A DNA stretch of 35,087 nt from 66-474 sp036759545 (GTDB taxonomy: Bacteria; Pseudomonadota; Gammaproteobacteria; Xanthomonadales; Rhodanobacteraceae). The translations under genes and the position numbers were made by a program. The notes beneath the pieces were generated by a model that saw nothing but the letters and a program-made list of their open reading frames with translations, was not told the DNA's origin and did not search any database. The stretch is from positions 1 through 35,087 of the forward strand of contig DAIOUL010000021.1 in the NCBI GenBank assembly GCA_036759545.1, read 5' to 3'. Positions 1 to 6,220 of the stretch are shown in pieces (the first letter of the stretch is position 1; every line of letters starts with the position of its first letter).

Positions 1-360
1 CAGGAGCACTACGACGTCGCGCGCAAGGTGCAGGGCACGCTGCAGCGCTACAAGGAACTGAAGGACATCATCGCGATCCTCGGCATGGACGAATTGTCCG
101 AATCCGACAAGCAGGCCGTGTACCGCGCGCGCAAGTGCGAGCGCTTCTTCTCGCAGCCCTTCCACGTGGCCGAGGTGTTCACCGGTTCGCCCGGCAAGTA
201 CGTGCCGCTGAAGGAAACCATCCGCGCGTTCAAGATGATCGTGGACGGCGAAGTGGATCACCTGCCCGAGCAGGCGTTCTACATGGTCGGCGGCATCGAC
301 GAAGCCATCAAGAAAGGCGAAGTGATGGCCGCGGCGGATCAGAAGAAGGCGGCAGCGTGA
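1..360 (+). CDS. atpD: ATP synthase F1 subunit beta, C-terminal part (cut by window edge)
   Basis: The frame is open from the first base and encodes the last 119 residues of the F1 beta subunit, the catalytic subunit of the membrane ATP synthase. Only the C-terminal helical domain is present: ARKVQGTLQRYKELKDIIAILG, the MDELSESDKQ segment, the FFSQPFHVAEVFTG loop and the lysine-rich tail are all typical of bacterial AtpD. The nucleotide-binding domain, with Walker A and B, lies upstream of the window. The gene is followed after 122 bp by atpC, the usual order at the end of an atp operon. The gap between them is longer than usual and holds a heptad-repeat element. The start codon is not visible; the ATG at 28 is internal. 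The identification is secure. Confidence 0.97.
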   Translation, partial: QEHYDVARKVQGTLQRYKELKDIIAILGMDELSESDKQAVYRARKCERFFSQPFHVAEVFTGSPGKYVPLKETIRAFKMIVDGEVDHLPEQAFYMVGGIDEAIKKGEVMAAADQKKAAA

Positions 361-362
361 AG

Positions 363-453
363 CCTGTGAGCGGCCAAGCGGTGAGCGGTCAGCGGTTCAA
401 AGCGCGGCGCGCTTTTGATTTTTCCGCTCACCGCTCCACCATTCACCGCTCAC
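363..453. repeat. Heptad-repeat element A (inverted 7-bp arrays around a hairpin), atpD-atpC gap
   Basis: The left part carries four 7-bp units of the type TGAGCGG (367-373, 375-381 variant, 382-388, 389-395). The right part carries the complement, ACCGCTC-type units (423-429, 430-436, 438-444 variant, 445-451). A perfect 12-bp inverted repeat joins 377-388 (AGCGGTGAGCGG) with 424-435. Between the arrays is a 7-bp hairpin, AAAGCGC 399-405 / GCGCTTT 409-415 with a GGC loop, followed by a T-rich stretch. The element is inside the operon, so it is transcribed and could fold in the atpD-atpC message. Element B at 5269-5398 has the same plan with different heptads. Confidence 0.85.
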
Positions 454-482
454 GTTCTCGACTCACAGCAGGCGAAACAAAC

Positions 483-905
483 ATGAGCACCATACGCTGC
501 GACATCGTCAGTGCCGAAGCCGAGATCTTCCACGGCGAGGCCAGCATGGTCGTCGCCACCGGCATCGCCGGCGAGCTCGGCATCGCGTCGCGGCACGCGC
601 CGCTGATCACGCTGCTGAAACCCGGCGCGGTCGAAGTGATCGATGCGCAGGGCGAACGTCATCCGTACTACGTTTCGGGCGGCATCCTGGAAGTGCAGCC
701 CACCGTGGTGACGGTGCTGGCCGACACCGCGTTGCGCGCGCGCGACATCGACGAAGCCTCCGCCAAGCGGGCCAAGGAAGAAGCCGAGCGGCAACTCGCC
801 AATCGCGGCGACGCCAAGACCGTGGCCGAAGCGCAGCAGCAGCTCGCGCAGGCCTTGGCGCAGTTGTCCGCGCTGGAACGGTTGCGCAAGACGCTCAAGC
901 ATTGA
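483..905 (+). CDS. atpC: ATP synthase F1 subunit epsilon
   Basis: Encodes 140 residues, the normal size for the epsilon subunit, the rotor-stalk protein that couples F1 to the c-ring and can inhibit ATP hydrolysis. The N-terminal beta-sandwich shows the family pattern: MSTIRCDIVSAEAEIFHGEA, then GELGIASRHAPLITLLKPG and YYVSGGILEVQPTVVTVLAD. The C-terminal part (about residues 90-140) is the helical hairpin rich in Ala, Glu and Lys. ATG at 483 is chosen because homologues begin at this point; the same frame is open far upstream but only through the intergenic repeat. A weak Shine-Dalgarno (CAGGCG) precedes the start. It is the last gene of the atp operon and is followed by a terminator at 945-967. 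Confidence 0.97.
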   Translation: MSTIRCDIVSAEAEIFHGEASMVVATGIAGELGIASRHAPLITLLKPGAVEVIDAQGERHPYYVSGGILEVQPTVVTVLADTALRARDIDEASAKRAKEEAERQLANRGDAKTVAEAQQQLAQALAQLSALERLRKTLKH

Positions 906-944
906 TCGAACTTTGCAGGATCTAAAACGAGCGGCCGCCATCAC

Positions 945-967
945 CGCCGGCTTCATGCCGGCGTTTT
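945..967 (+). terminator. Rho-independent terminator of the atp operon
   Basis: A perfect 7-bp GC stem, CGCCGGC (945-951) and GCCGGCG (957-963), with a TTCAT loop is followed by TTTT (964-967). It lies 40 bp after the atpC stop codon and separates the atp operon from glmU. Confidence 0.85.
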
Positions 968-1037
968 CGTGTGACACTCGGCATTGCGTGAAAAGTTTTT
1001 TCGGCTAAGGTTGCGCGACAACCGGAGCCCGCCTGCC

Positions 1038-2405
1038 ATGTCCGAATCCTTGCACGTGATCATCCTCGCCGCGGGCGAAGGCAAGCGCATGAAATCCGCG
1101 CTGCCGAAGGTACTGTTGCCGCTGGCCGGTCGGCCGTTGCTCGCGCACGTGCTGGAGGCCGCGCGCGCCTTGCAGCCGTCGGCAATACACGTGGTGTACG
1201 GTCACCGCGGCGAGCAGGTGCGAGAAGCGTTCGAGGGAATGCGCGATCTGCGCTGGGTGCACCAGCCGCAACAGCGCGGTACCGGCGATGCGGTGCGGCT
1301 GGCGCTCGCCGACGTTCCCGACCGCGTGCGCGTGCTGGTGCTGTATGGCGACGTGCCGTTGCTGCGCGCGGAAACTTTGCGCGCCCTGGTTCGGAACGGG
1401 GCGCCGCTGGCACTGCTCACGGCCGATCATCCCGATCCTTCCGGTTACGGCCGGGTGCTGCGCGACGGCCTCGGCCGCGTGCGCGCGGTGGTGGAAGAAA
1501 AGGATGCCGACGCCGAGCAGCGCACGGTGCGCACCATCAACACCGGCGTGCTGGCCGCCGACGCGGAACGCTTGCGTGTGTGGGTCGGAAATCTGTCTTG
1601 TGACAACGCGCAGGGCGAGCTGTATCTCACCGACGTCTTCGCGCAGGCGGCCGACGAAAACATGCCCGCCGAAGTGGTGCCTCTTGCCGATCCGGTGGAA
1701 GCGGCCGGCGCGAACGATCCCTGGCAACTGGCGCAACTGGAATCACATCTGCGGCAACGCCGCGCGCGAGAACTGATGCTCGCGGGCTTGCGTATCGTCG
1801 ATCCCGCGCGCTTCGATGCGCGCGGGCGCGTCAGCCACGGGCGCGACGTCGAAATCGACGTGAACGTGATCCTGGAAGGCGAAGTCACGCTGGGCGACGA
1901 CGTGCGCATCGGTCCGTTCTGCCGGCTGCGCAACGTCTGTCTCGCCGCCGGCACCGAGGTGCTGGGCCACTGCGATCTGGACGGCGTCACCACGCACGGC
2001 GCATGCCGCATCGGCCCGTTCGCGCGGATGCGGCCGGGCTCGGAGCTGGATGCCGGGGCTCACGTCGGCAACTTCGTCGAAACCAAGAAGGCGCGCATCG
2101 GCAAAGGCAGCAAGGCCAATCATCTGACGTATCTCGGCGACGCGGTGATCGGCGCGCGCGTAAATATCGGCGCAGGCACGATCACCTGCAATTACGACGG
2201 CGTGAACAAACACGTCACCGTGATCGGCGACGGTGCGTTCATCGGCTCCAACAGCGCGCTGGTCGCGCCGGTGACGGTCGGCGCGGACGCCACCATCGGC
2301 GCGGGTTCCACCATCAGCCTGGATGCGCCGGAAGGCGAATTGACGCTGGCGCGCGCGCGCCAAGTGACACTGCCGGGATGGAAGCGGCCGGAGAAAAAAT
2401 CGTAG
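1038..2405 (+). CDS. glmU: Bifunctional UDP-GlcNAc pyrophosphorylase / GlcN-1-P acetyltransferase
   Basis: 455 residues, against 456 in E. coli. GlmU acetylates glucosamine-1-phosphate and then transfers UMP from UTP to make UDP-GlcNAc, the precursor of peptidoglycan and LPS. The N-terminal uridyltransferase domain begins with LAAGEGKRMKSALPKVL (nucleotide-binding loop) and carries YGDVPLL, EEKDA and NTGV motifs. The C-terminal half (from about residue 250) is a left-handed beta-helix of hexapeptide repeats with the acetyltransferase signature around NFVETKKARIGKGSKANHLTYLGDA and NIGAGTITCNYDG. ATG at 1038 matches the family start and has GGAG about 10 bases upstream; a TTG at 984 in the same frame is too far upstream. 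The gene follows the atp operon, as in many gammaproteobacteria. Its TAG stop codon is part of a GTAG-headed palindrome. Confidence 0.97.
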   Translation: MSESLHVIILAAGEGKRMKSALPKVLLPLAGRPLLAHVLEAARALQPSAIHVVYGHRGEQVREAFEGMRDLRWVHQPQQRGTGDAVRLALADVPDRVRVLVLYGDVPLLRAETLRALVRNGAPLALLTADHPDPSGYGRVLRDGLGRVRAVVEEKDADAEQRTVRTINTGVLAADAERLRVWVGNLSCDNAQGELYLTDVFAQAADENMPAEVVPLADPVEAAGANDPWQLAQLESHLRQRRARELMLAGLRIVDPARFDARGRVSHGRDVEIDVNVILEGEVTLGDDVRIGPFCRLRNVCLAAGTEVLGHCDLDGVTTHGACRIGPFARMRPGSELDAGAHVGNFVETKKARIGKGSKANHLTYLGDAVIGARVNIGAGTITCNYDGVNKHVTVIGDGAFIGSNSALVAPVTVGADATIGAGSTISLDAPEGELTLARARQVTLPGWKRPEKKS

Positions 2406-2423
2406 GAGCGAGCCTGCTCGCGA
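2402..2423 (+). repeat. GTAG-headed REP-like palindrome, copy 1 (contains the glmU stop)
   Basis: A 22-nt unit starts with GTAGGAGCG and contains a 6-bp stem, GCGAGC (2408-2413) with GCTCGC (2416-2421), around a 2-base centre. It matches copy 2 (32947-32968, minus strand) at 20 of 22 positions. The two differences, 2411 and 2418, pair with each other (A-T here, C-G in copy 2). Known GTAG-headed palindromes of Stenotrophomonas (SMAG) and REPs of Pseudomonas have this form and are mobilised by RAYT transposases. The TAG at 2403-2405 is the stop codon of glmU. Confidence 0.8.
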
Positions 2424-2544
2424 CGAGTGGCAAGGAGCCATCCCTGGCGCGGTTTCCAATCGGCATCCTGCCCTCATCTGCGCGATGTCATGCCATTCAA
2501 GACATCACATAAGCCGCGCAGATTCGAGCTCGCCTGCCGCGCGA

Positions 2545-3519
2545 TCAGCCCCTGGCTGATGGCAAATACGGCAGGCTCGACCACCCGTCAATTTCCACCA
2601 GCAACTCGCTGCGGCAGATGTCGCCGATCAGCAGCACGCGTGGCACGGAAGGATCCAGTCCTGCCGCAAGCGTGGATTCGATCGTCGCCGCATCATCGCG
2701 ATTGCGCACATAAATCTTCAAGGGCGAAGCCGCGTCGAAATCGCGCACACCGGACGCATTAAGCAAGGCCTTCAAATTGAGCCGCGTTTCGGCCACCTGC
2801 GCGGCGACATCTCGATCGTGCCGCGACGCGTGCCCCACTACCGCGGCGGTACCGGAAATCGCCAAGCCGCCGTTGGGCAGTTTCATCGCGCGCGCGAAGC
2901 TGGGGGGGGTGGGTCCGTATTCGCGCGGATAGCGCCAGGCGCTGACCTGACGCGGGTTTTCCAAGGCCTCGCCGGGCTCCATCGCGCACAATGCATAAAC
3001 CTGCAGCAGCCCCGGCGTGTCGCGGTGGCCAATGGCGGTCGCGGCCGGATAACGCTCGATATCGTGCGCGGCCAAACCACGGGCGCGCCCTACGCAGAAC
3101 CGCCGATAACGCTCATCGTCGCCCTCGCCTTCGTTGATCGCATGCAAGTAATTCCATAGACGCAACAGGTATTGCTCTTTCCGCTTCGCGACGAAGCTGC
3201 ACAGCGTGCGGTACGCAAATTCCGACGCGGCTTCGATCCCGCCGTGTTCACGTTCGTGCACCTCCAGCGCGGCGAACAGCCAGCCGCCTCCCGATGACCA
3301 GCGCAGCGCACGCTCGCGGCCGCAATTCACCTCCGCGTCCACCCGCCACTGCTCGTGCGGCGCCGTACCCACGGCCGTCAGTGGCACGCGCAGCGCGCGC
3401 GGATCATCCGCGAGTGCCGCTGCTCCGAAACCGAGCAACGCGAGGGTGCCGGATTCTTCGAGCGGATCGGTCGTGCCGCGCGTGTATCGCACCTCGAAAC
3501 GGGCCGCGGCGTTCAGCAC
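2545..3519 (-). CDS. xanB2: XanB2-type chorismatase (pteridine-dependent dioxygenase-like protein)
   Basis: 324 residues. The XanB2/Hyg5/FkbO family hydrolyses chorismate; XanB2 of Xanthomonas yields 3- and 4-hydroxybenzoate, which feed xanthomonadin pigment and ubiquinone synthesis. Family hallmarks seen are GHRDTPGLLQVYALCAMEPGE (residues 164-184), the NPRQVSAWRYPREYGPTPPSFARA block (188-211), AISGTAAVVGH (220-230) and a C-terminal ICRSELLVEIDGW (301-313). The fold is expected to be two YjgF-like halves. The start is GTG at 3519, the first start codon after an in-frame stop. An 8-C run on the coding strand (2902-2909) encodes part of the PTPPS loop and could be slippage-prone. The gene is divergent from an acyl carrier protein gene, which supports a pigment role, and convergent with glmU. 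The remaining xanthomonadin genes are not in the window. Confidence 0.88.
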   Translation of the reverse strand: MLNAAARFEVRYTRGTTDPLEESGTLALLGFGAAALADDPRALRVPLTAVGTAPHEQWRVDAEVNCGRERALRWSSGGGWLFAALEVHEREHGGIEAASEFAYRTLCSFVAKRKEQYLLRLWNYLHAINEGEGDDERYRRFCVGRARGLAAHDIERYPAATAIGHRDTPGLLQVYALCAMEPGEALENPRQVSAWRYPREYGPTPPSFARAMKLPNGGLAISGTAAVVGHASRHDRDVAAQVAETRLNLKALLNASGVRDFDAASPLKIYVRNRDDAATIESTLAAGLDPSVPRVLLIGDICRSELLVEIDGWSSLPYLPSARG

Positions 3520-3546
3520 GGCTGCAAACCACGCGTGAGAAGAAGA

Positions 3547-3574
3547 ATTCGAGACATCACGGAGAGCCTGTCAA
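3547..3574 (-). promoter_or_regulatory. Candidate sigma70 promoter for xanB2
   Basis: On the minus strand TTGACA (3574-3569) is followed after 16 bases by TCGAAT (3552-3547), four of six matches to TATAAT. The predicted start of transcription, near 3540, is about 20 bases before the GTG start of xanB2. The -35 is a perfect match; the -10 and spacing are only fair. Confidence 0.4.
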
Positions 3575-3633
3575 AAGCCCACCATGTTACACTGCGGTGC
3601 TGCCGCAGGGGGCGGCGTGGAGCATTGAAACAG

Positions 3634-3903
3634 ATGGCCGAACAAACTGCAGCCGAACACGAACTCGCCGAATTGATCGTCAGCAATTTGAATCTGGATG
3701 GCGTAAATGCCGGCCAGATCGACCCGGAAGCGCCGCTGTTTGGCGGCGAACTGGGACTGGATTCCATCGATGCGCTGGAGCTGGCGCTGGCAGTATCCAA
3801 GCGCTACGGATTCCAGTTGCGTTCGGACAATCCGGACAACCGCCGCATCTTCGGTTCGCTGCGCGCGCTGGCAGAGCACATCCAGCAGCATCGCGTGAAT
3901 TGA
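3634..3903 (+). CDS. Acyl carrier protein, probably of the xanthomonadin / aryl-polyene pathway
   Basis: 89 residues, typical ACP size. The GLDSIDALEL motif places the phosphopantetheine-bearing serine at residue 44, within a predicted four-helix bundle; the sequence ends NRRIFGSLRALAEHIQQH. It should carry a thioester-bound acyl chain on 4'-phosphopantetheine in the cytoplasm. The neighbour across the divergent promoter is the chorismatase XanB2, whose 3-hydroxybenzoate product is loaded on an ACP (XanC in Xanthomonas) as starter for pigment synthesis, so that role is inferred here. It is not a fatty-acid AcpP: the sequence differs and no fab genes are nearby. ATG at 3634 is preferred; an in-frame TTG at 3625 would add three residues. 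The gene is convergent with the DUF4124 gene, with 4 bp between the stops. Confidence 0.85.
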   Translation: MAEQTAAEHELAELIVSNLNLDGVNAGQIDPEAPLFGGELGLDSIDALELALAVSKRYGFQLRSDNPDNRRIFGSLRALAEHIQQHRVN

Positions 3904-3907
3904 CCGG

Positions 3908-4564
3908 CTACTGGCTTCCGCTGGCCTCGGCCTGCTCTTTGGCACGCAGCATGCGGTAACGCTGCATCTCGACGTCGAATTGCTGCGCGGTCTGTCGTCT
4001 GTCGCGCTGCATGCGCGCGACTTCGTTGCGCTCGTCCGCGACGCTCTGGCGCTGCTCGGTCACGCGCTTGCGCAGAAATGGCGGGACCGTCTGGCCGGTC
4101 CGCTCCAATTCGGCCGCGTGCGCCAGCAGGTCGGCCAGACTCTGTTCCTGACTGCGCAGATTGGATTGCGTGGTATTGATGCTCTGCTGCATTTGCGCCA
4201 GTTTGGCTTCGTGCGCTTCCTTCAGTTCGGCTTCGTTCGGATATGCCGACAGCAGCTGGCGATCGGCCAATTCCTGCTGCTCGGCCGCACGTTTGGTCCT
4301 GGCTTGCCGGGCGGCTTCGGCCGCAGCGGCAGCGCGTTCGGTGGCCGTTTGCTCACGTTCGATATGTCGAACCACCAGCCCCTGATCGTTGACCACGTCA
4401 TAGCCGAAGCGCACAGCCTCCGGCGGGATGCTGTCGGCGTAATGCACGACGCCCTGCGCATCGCGCCAGCGGAAATGCGTGGTCGGCGTCACATTCCCCG
4501 CCCACACAGCGCTGGCGCACAGCAGGAGGGGGATCAGGGCGGGCAGGCGCATCGGCTTTCTCAT
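3908..4564 (-). CDS. DUF4124 domain secreted protein with long coiled coil
   Basis: 218 residues. A signal peptide (about residues 1-22, ending AVWA) is followed by a short DUF4124 domain (about 29-58) with the hallmark HFRWRDAQGVVHYADSIPPEA. From about residue 70 to 205 the protein is Ala/Gln/Glu/Arg-rich and strongly predicted to be a coiled coil. It is likely periplasmic. The function of the family is unknown; members are common in Xanthomonadales and Pseudomonas. ATG at 4564 gives the longest signal peptide. ATG at 4552 (MRLPALIPLLL) has a better Shine-Dalgarno-like GAGAAAG and could be the real start; either leaves an intact signal. It lies 59 bp downstream of pyrE on the same strand and may be co-transcribed with it. 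Confidence 0.8.
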   Translation of the reverse strand: MRKPMRLPALIPLLLCASAVWAGNVTPTTHFRWRDAQGVVHYADSIPPEAVRFGYDVVNDQGLVVRHIEREQTATERAAAAAEAARQARTKRAAEQQELADRQLLSAYPNEAELKEAHEAKLAQMQQSINTTQSNLRSQEQSLADLLAHAAELERTGQTVPPFLRKRVTEQRQSVADERNEVARMQRDRRQTAQQFDVEMQRYRMLRAKEQAEASGSQ

Positions 4565-4623
4565 GTCGGTACGCGGCGAAAGTTAGCAGAACGCTTCATG
4601 CAAAAGGCGCGCCGCTCAGCGTC

Positions 4624-5268
4624 CTATACGCCATAGCGGGCGCGATACTCGGCCATCCGTTCATGCTGGCCGGCCAACTCCGCGCGATCGGCCGCATAAC
4701 CCATCAGGTCCGGCAGCGACACGATGGCGACGACGGGCACGCCCTGCTCGGCAGTCAGTTCCTGCGTGGCCGACAGCGCTCCGCTGCCACGCTCCTGTCG
4801 ATCCAGCGCAACCAGAACGCCGGCCGGCTGAGCGCCTGCCTGCCGGATCAGCGCCAATGATTCCCGTACCGCGGTGCCGGCCGTGATCACGTCGTCCACG
4901 ATCAGCACGCGGCCGCGCAGAGGTGCACCAACCAGGGTACCGCCTTCGCCGTGGTCCTTGGCCTCCTTGCGGTTGTACGCCCAGGGAAGGTCGCGGTCGT
5001 GTTCACGCGCCAGCGCGATGGCGCAGGCCGCGGCCAAGGCGATGCCCTTATAGGCGGGCCCGAACAGCATGTCGAATTCCAGAGTCGAGTTCACCGCCGC
5101 GGCAGCGTATGCAGCGCCCACCTGCCCCAATGCCGCACCGGAATCGATACGCCCGAGATTGAAAAAATATGGACTGATCCTGCCGGACTTCAGCGTGAAT
5201 TCGCCGAAACGCAGCACGCCGCGCGCGAGTGCGAGATCCAGGAAAGCGCGTTGGTGGGGTTGAAGCAT
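4624..5268 (-). CDS. pyrE: Orotate phosphoribosyltransferase
   Basis: 214 residues, standard length. The enzyme joins orotate to PRPP to give orotidine 5'-monophosphate in pyrimidine synthesis and acts as a cytoplasmic dimer. Seen are FGEFTLKSGRISPYFFN near the N-terminus, the FGPAYKGIALA segment, the flexible catalytic loop with KEAKDHGEGG, and the PRPP-binding signature VLIVDDVITAGTA. The start is firm, since homologues begin M-x-P-x-Q-R-x-F at the same point. Immediately before the ATG the leader consists of four perfect TGCTCCC heptads (5269-5296), so there is no purine-rich Shine-Dalgarno. It is divergent from xth, and the whole 136-bp gap is occupied by heptad element B. Confidence 0.96.
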   Translation of the reverse strand: MLQPHQRAFLDLALARGVLRFGEFTLKSGRISPYFFNLGRIDSGAALGQVGAAYAAAAVNSTLEFDMLFGPAYKGIALAAACAIALAREHDRDLPWAYNRKEAKDHGEGGTLVGAPLRGRVLIVDDVITAGTAVRESLALIRQAGAQPAGVLVALDRQERGSGALSATQELTAEQGVPVVAIVSLPDLMGYAADRAELAGQHERMAEYRARYGV

Positions 5269-5398
5269 GGGAGCAGGGAGCAGGGAGCAGGGAGCAGATG
5301 ATAGAGCAGCGCCTTGTGATACCGAACCACCGATTGCACGCGTGGTTCGTCACGTACATATCCGCTACGCTCTTCCCTGCTCCCTTTGCCCTGCTCCC
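5269..5398. repeat. Heptad-repeat element B (inverted 7-bp arrays around a hairpin), pyrE/xth gap
   Basis: Left array: four perfect GGGAGCA units at 5269-5275, 5276-5282, 5283-5289 and 5290-5296. Right array: inverted units TCTTCCC (5371), TGCTCCC (5378), TTTGCCC (5385) and TGCTCCC (5392), two perfect and two degenerate, followed by a partial unit. In the centre is an 8-bp hairpin, CGAACCAC (5323-5330) with GTGGTTCG (5342-5349). The left array abuts the pyrE ATG and the right array ends six bases before the xth GTG, so each gene's mRNA leader reads TGCTCCC repeats up to its start codon. Confidence 0.9.
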
Positions 5399-5404
5399 TG
5401 CTTT

Positions 5405-6220
5405 GTGAAAATCATCACCTTCAACGCCAACGGCATCCGTTCCGCTGCCAACAAGGGATTTTTCGACTGGCTGCGCAGGCAGAATGCCGATGTGGTTTGC
5501 CTGCAGGAAACCAAATCGCAGGAAGACCAGTTGAGCGATCCGAAGTTTCGTCCGGACGGGCATCACTGCTTCTATCGCGACGCGACGACCAAGAAGGGCT
5601 ACAGCGGCGTGGCCATCTATGCCAGACATGAACCCGACGAATTACGCACGAAGCTGGGCTGGGCCGCGTTCGACGACGAAGGGCGCTATCTGGAAGCGCG
5701 CTTCGGAAATCTCAGCGTGGTTTCGCTGTACGTGCCGTCAGGTTCCTCGGGCGAGGAACGCCAGCGTTTCAAGTTCAAGGCGATGGAGTGGATCAAGCCG
5801 ATCCTCGAAGAGTGGCTCCACAGCGGGCGCGACTACGTGCTTTGCGGCGACTGGAACATCGTGCGTTCGCGCAACGACATCAAGAACTGGACGTCGAACC
5901 AGAAGAACTCCGGGTGTCTGCCGCCCGAGCGCACCTGGCTGAATGGAATGATCGCGGATGCGCACGGCGACGGCTCGGCCCAGCCGAAACATGGATGGCT
6001 GGATGCCTTCCGCGTGGCCAAACCGGACGCGGTGGAATACACGTGGTGGTCGAATCGCGGCGCCGCCCGCGCCAACAATGTCGGCTGGCGCATCGATTAC
6101 CAGATCATCACGCCTTCGCTGCGCGAAAAGGTGCGCGGCTGCGAAATCACGCCAGCGCCGCGCTTTTCCGATCACGCGCCGTTTTCAGTCGAGTACGACC
6201 TGAAGGACTACGCGAGGTGA
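5405..6220 (+). CDS. xth: Exodeoxyribonuclease III (AP endonuclease family)
   Basis: 271 residues. Xth removes 3' blocking groups and cleaves at abasic sites in base-excision repair, using Mg2+. Exonuclease-endonuclease-phosphatase signatures are present in order: FNANGIRSA (6-14), LQETK with metal ligand Glu35, the GYSGVAIY segment (65-72), Tyr109, CGDWN with Asp149 and Asn151, WRIDYQ with Asp231, and SDHAPF with the catalytic His257. The start is GTG at 5405; homologues begin at this residue (x-KIITFNANG) and the upstream frame is repeat sequence. No Shine-Dalgarno is visible, because the leader is pyrimidine-rich heptads. The stop overlaps the start of ampG by 4 bp (GTGA), so the two are translationally coupled. 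Confidence 0.95.
   Translation: MKIITFNANGIRSAANKGFFDWLRRQNADVVCLQETKSQEDQLSDPKFRPDGHHCFYRDATTKKGYSGVAIYARHEPDELRTKLGWAAFDDEGRYLEARFGNLSVVSLYVPSGSSGEERQRFKFKAMEWIKPILEEWLHSGRDYVLCGDWNIVRSRNDIKNWTSNQKNSGCLPPERTWLNGMIADAHGDGSAQPKHGWLDAFRVAKPDAVEYTWWSNRGAARANNVGWRIDYQIITPSLREKVRGCEITPAPRFSDHAPFSVEYDLKDYAR

Noticed and set aside
135..482. N-terminal extension of atpC across the end of atpD
   Set aside because: The frame is open but the translated part has no family character, overlaps atpD and runs through the heptad element; homologues start at 483.
5269..5398. CRISPR array
   Set aside because: The repeats are seven bases long, tandem without spacers and inverted on the other side; no cas genes.
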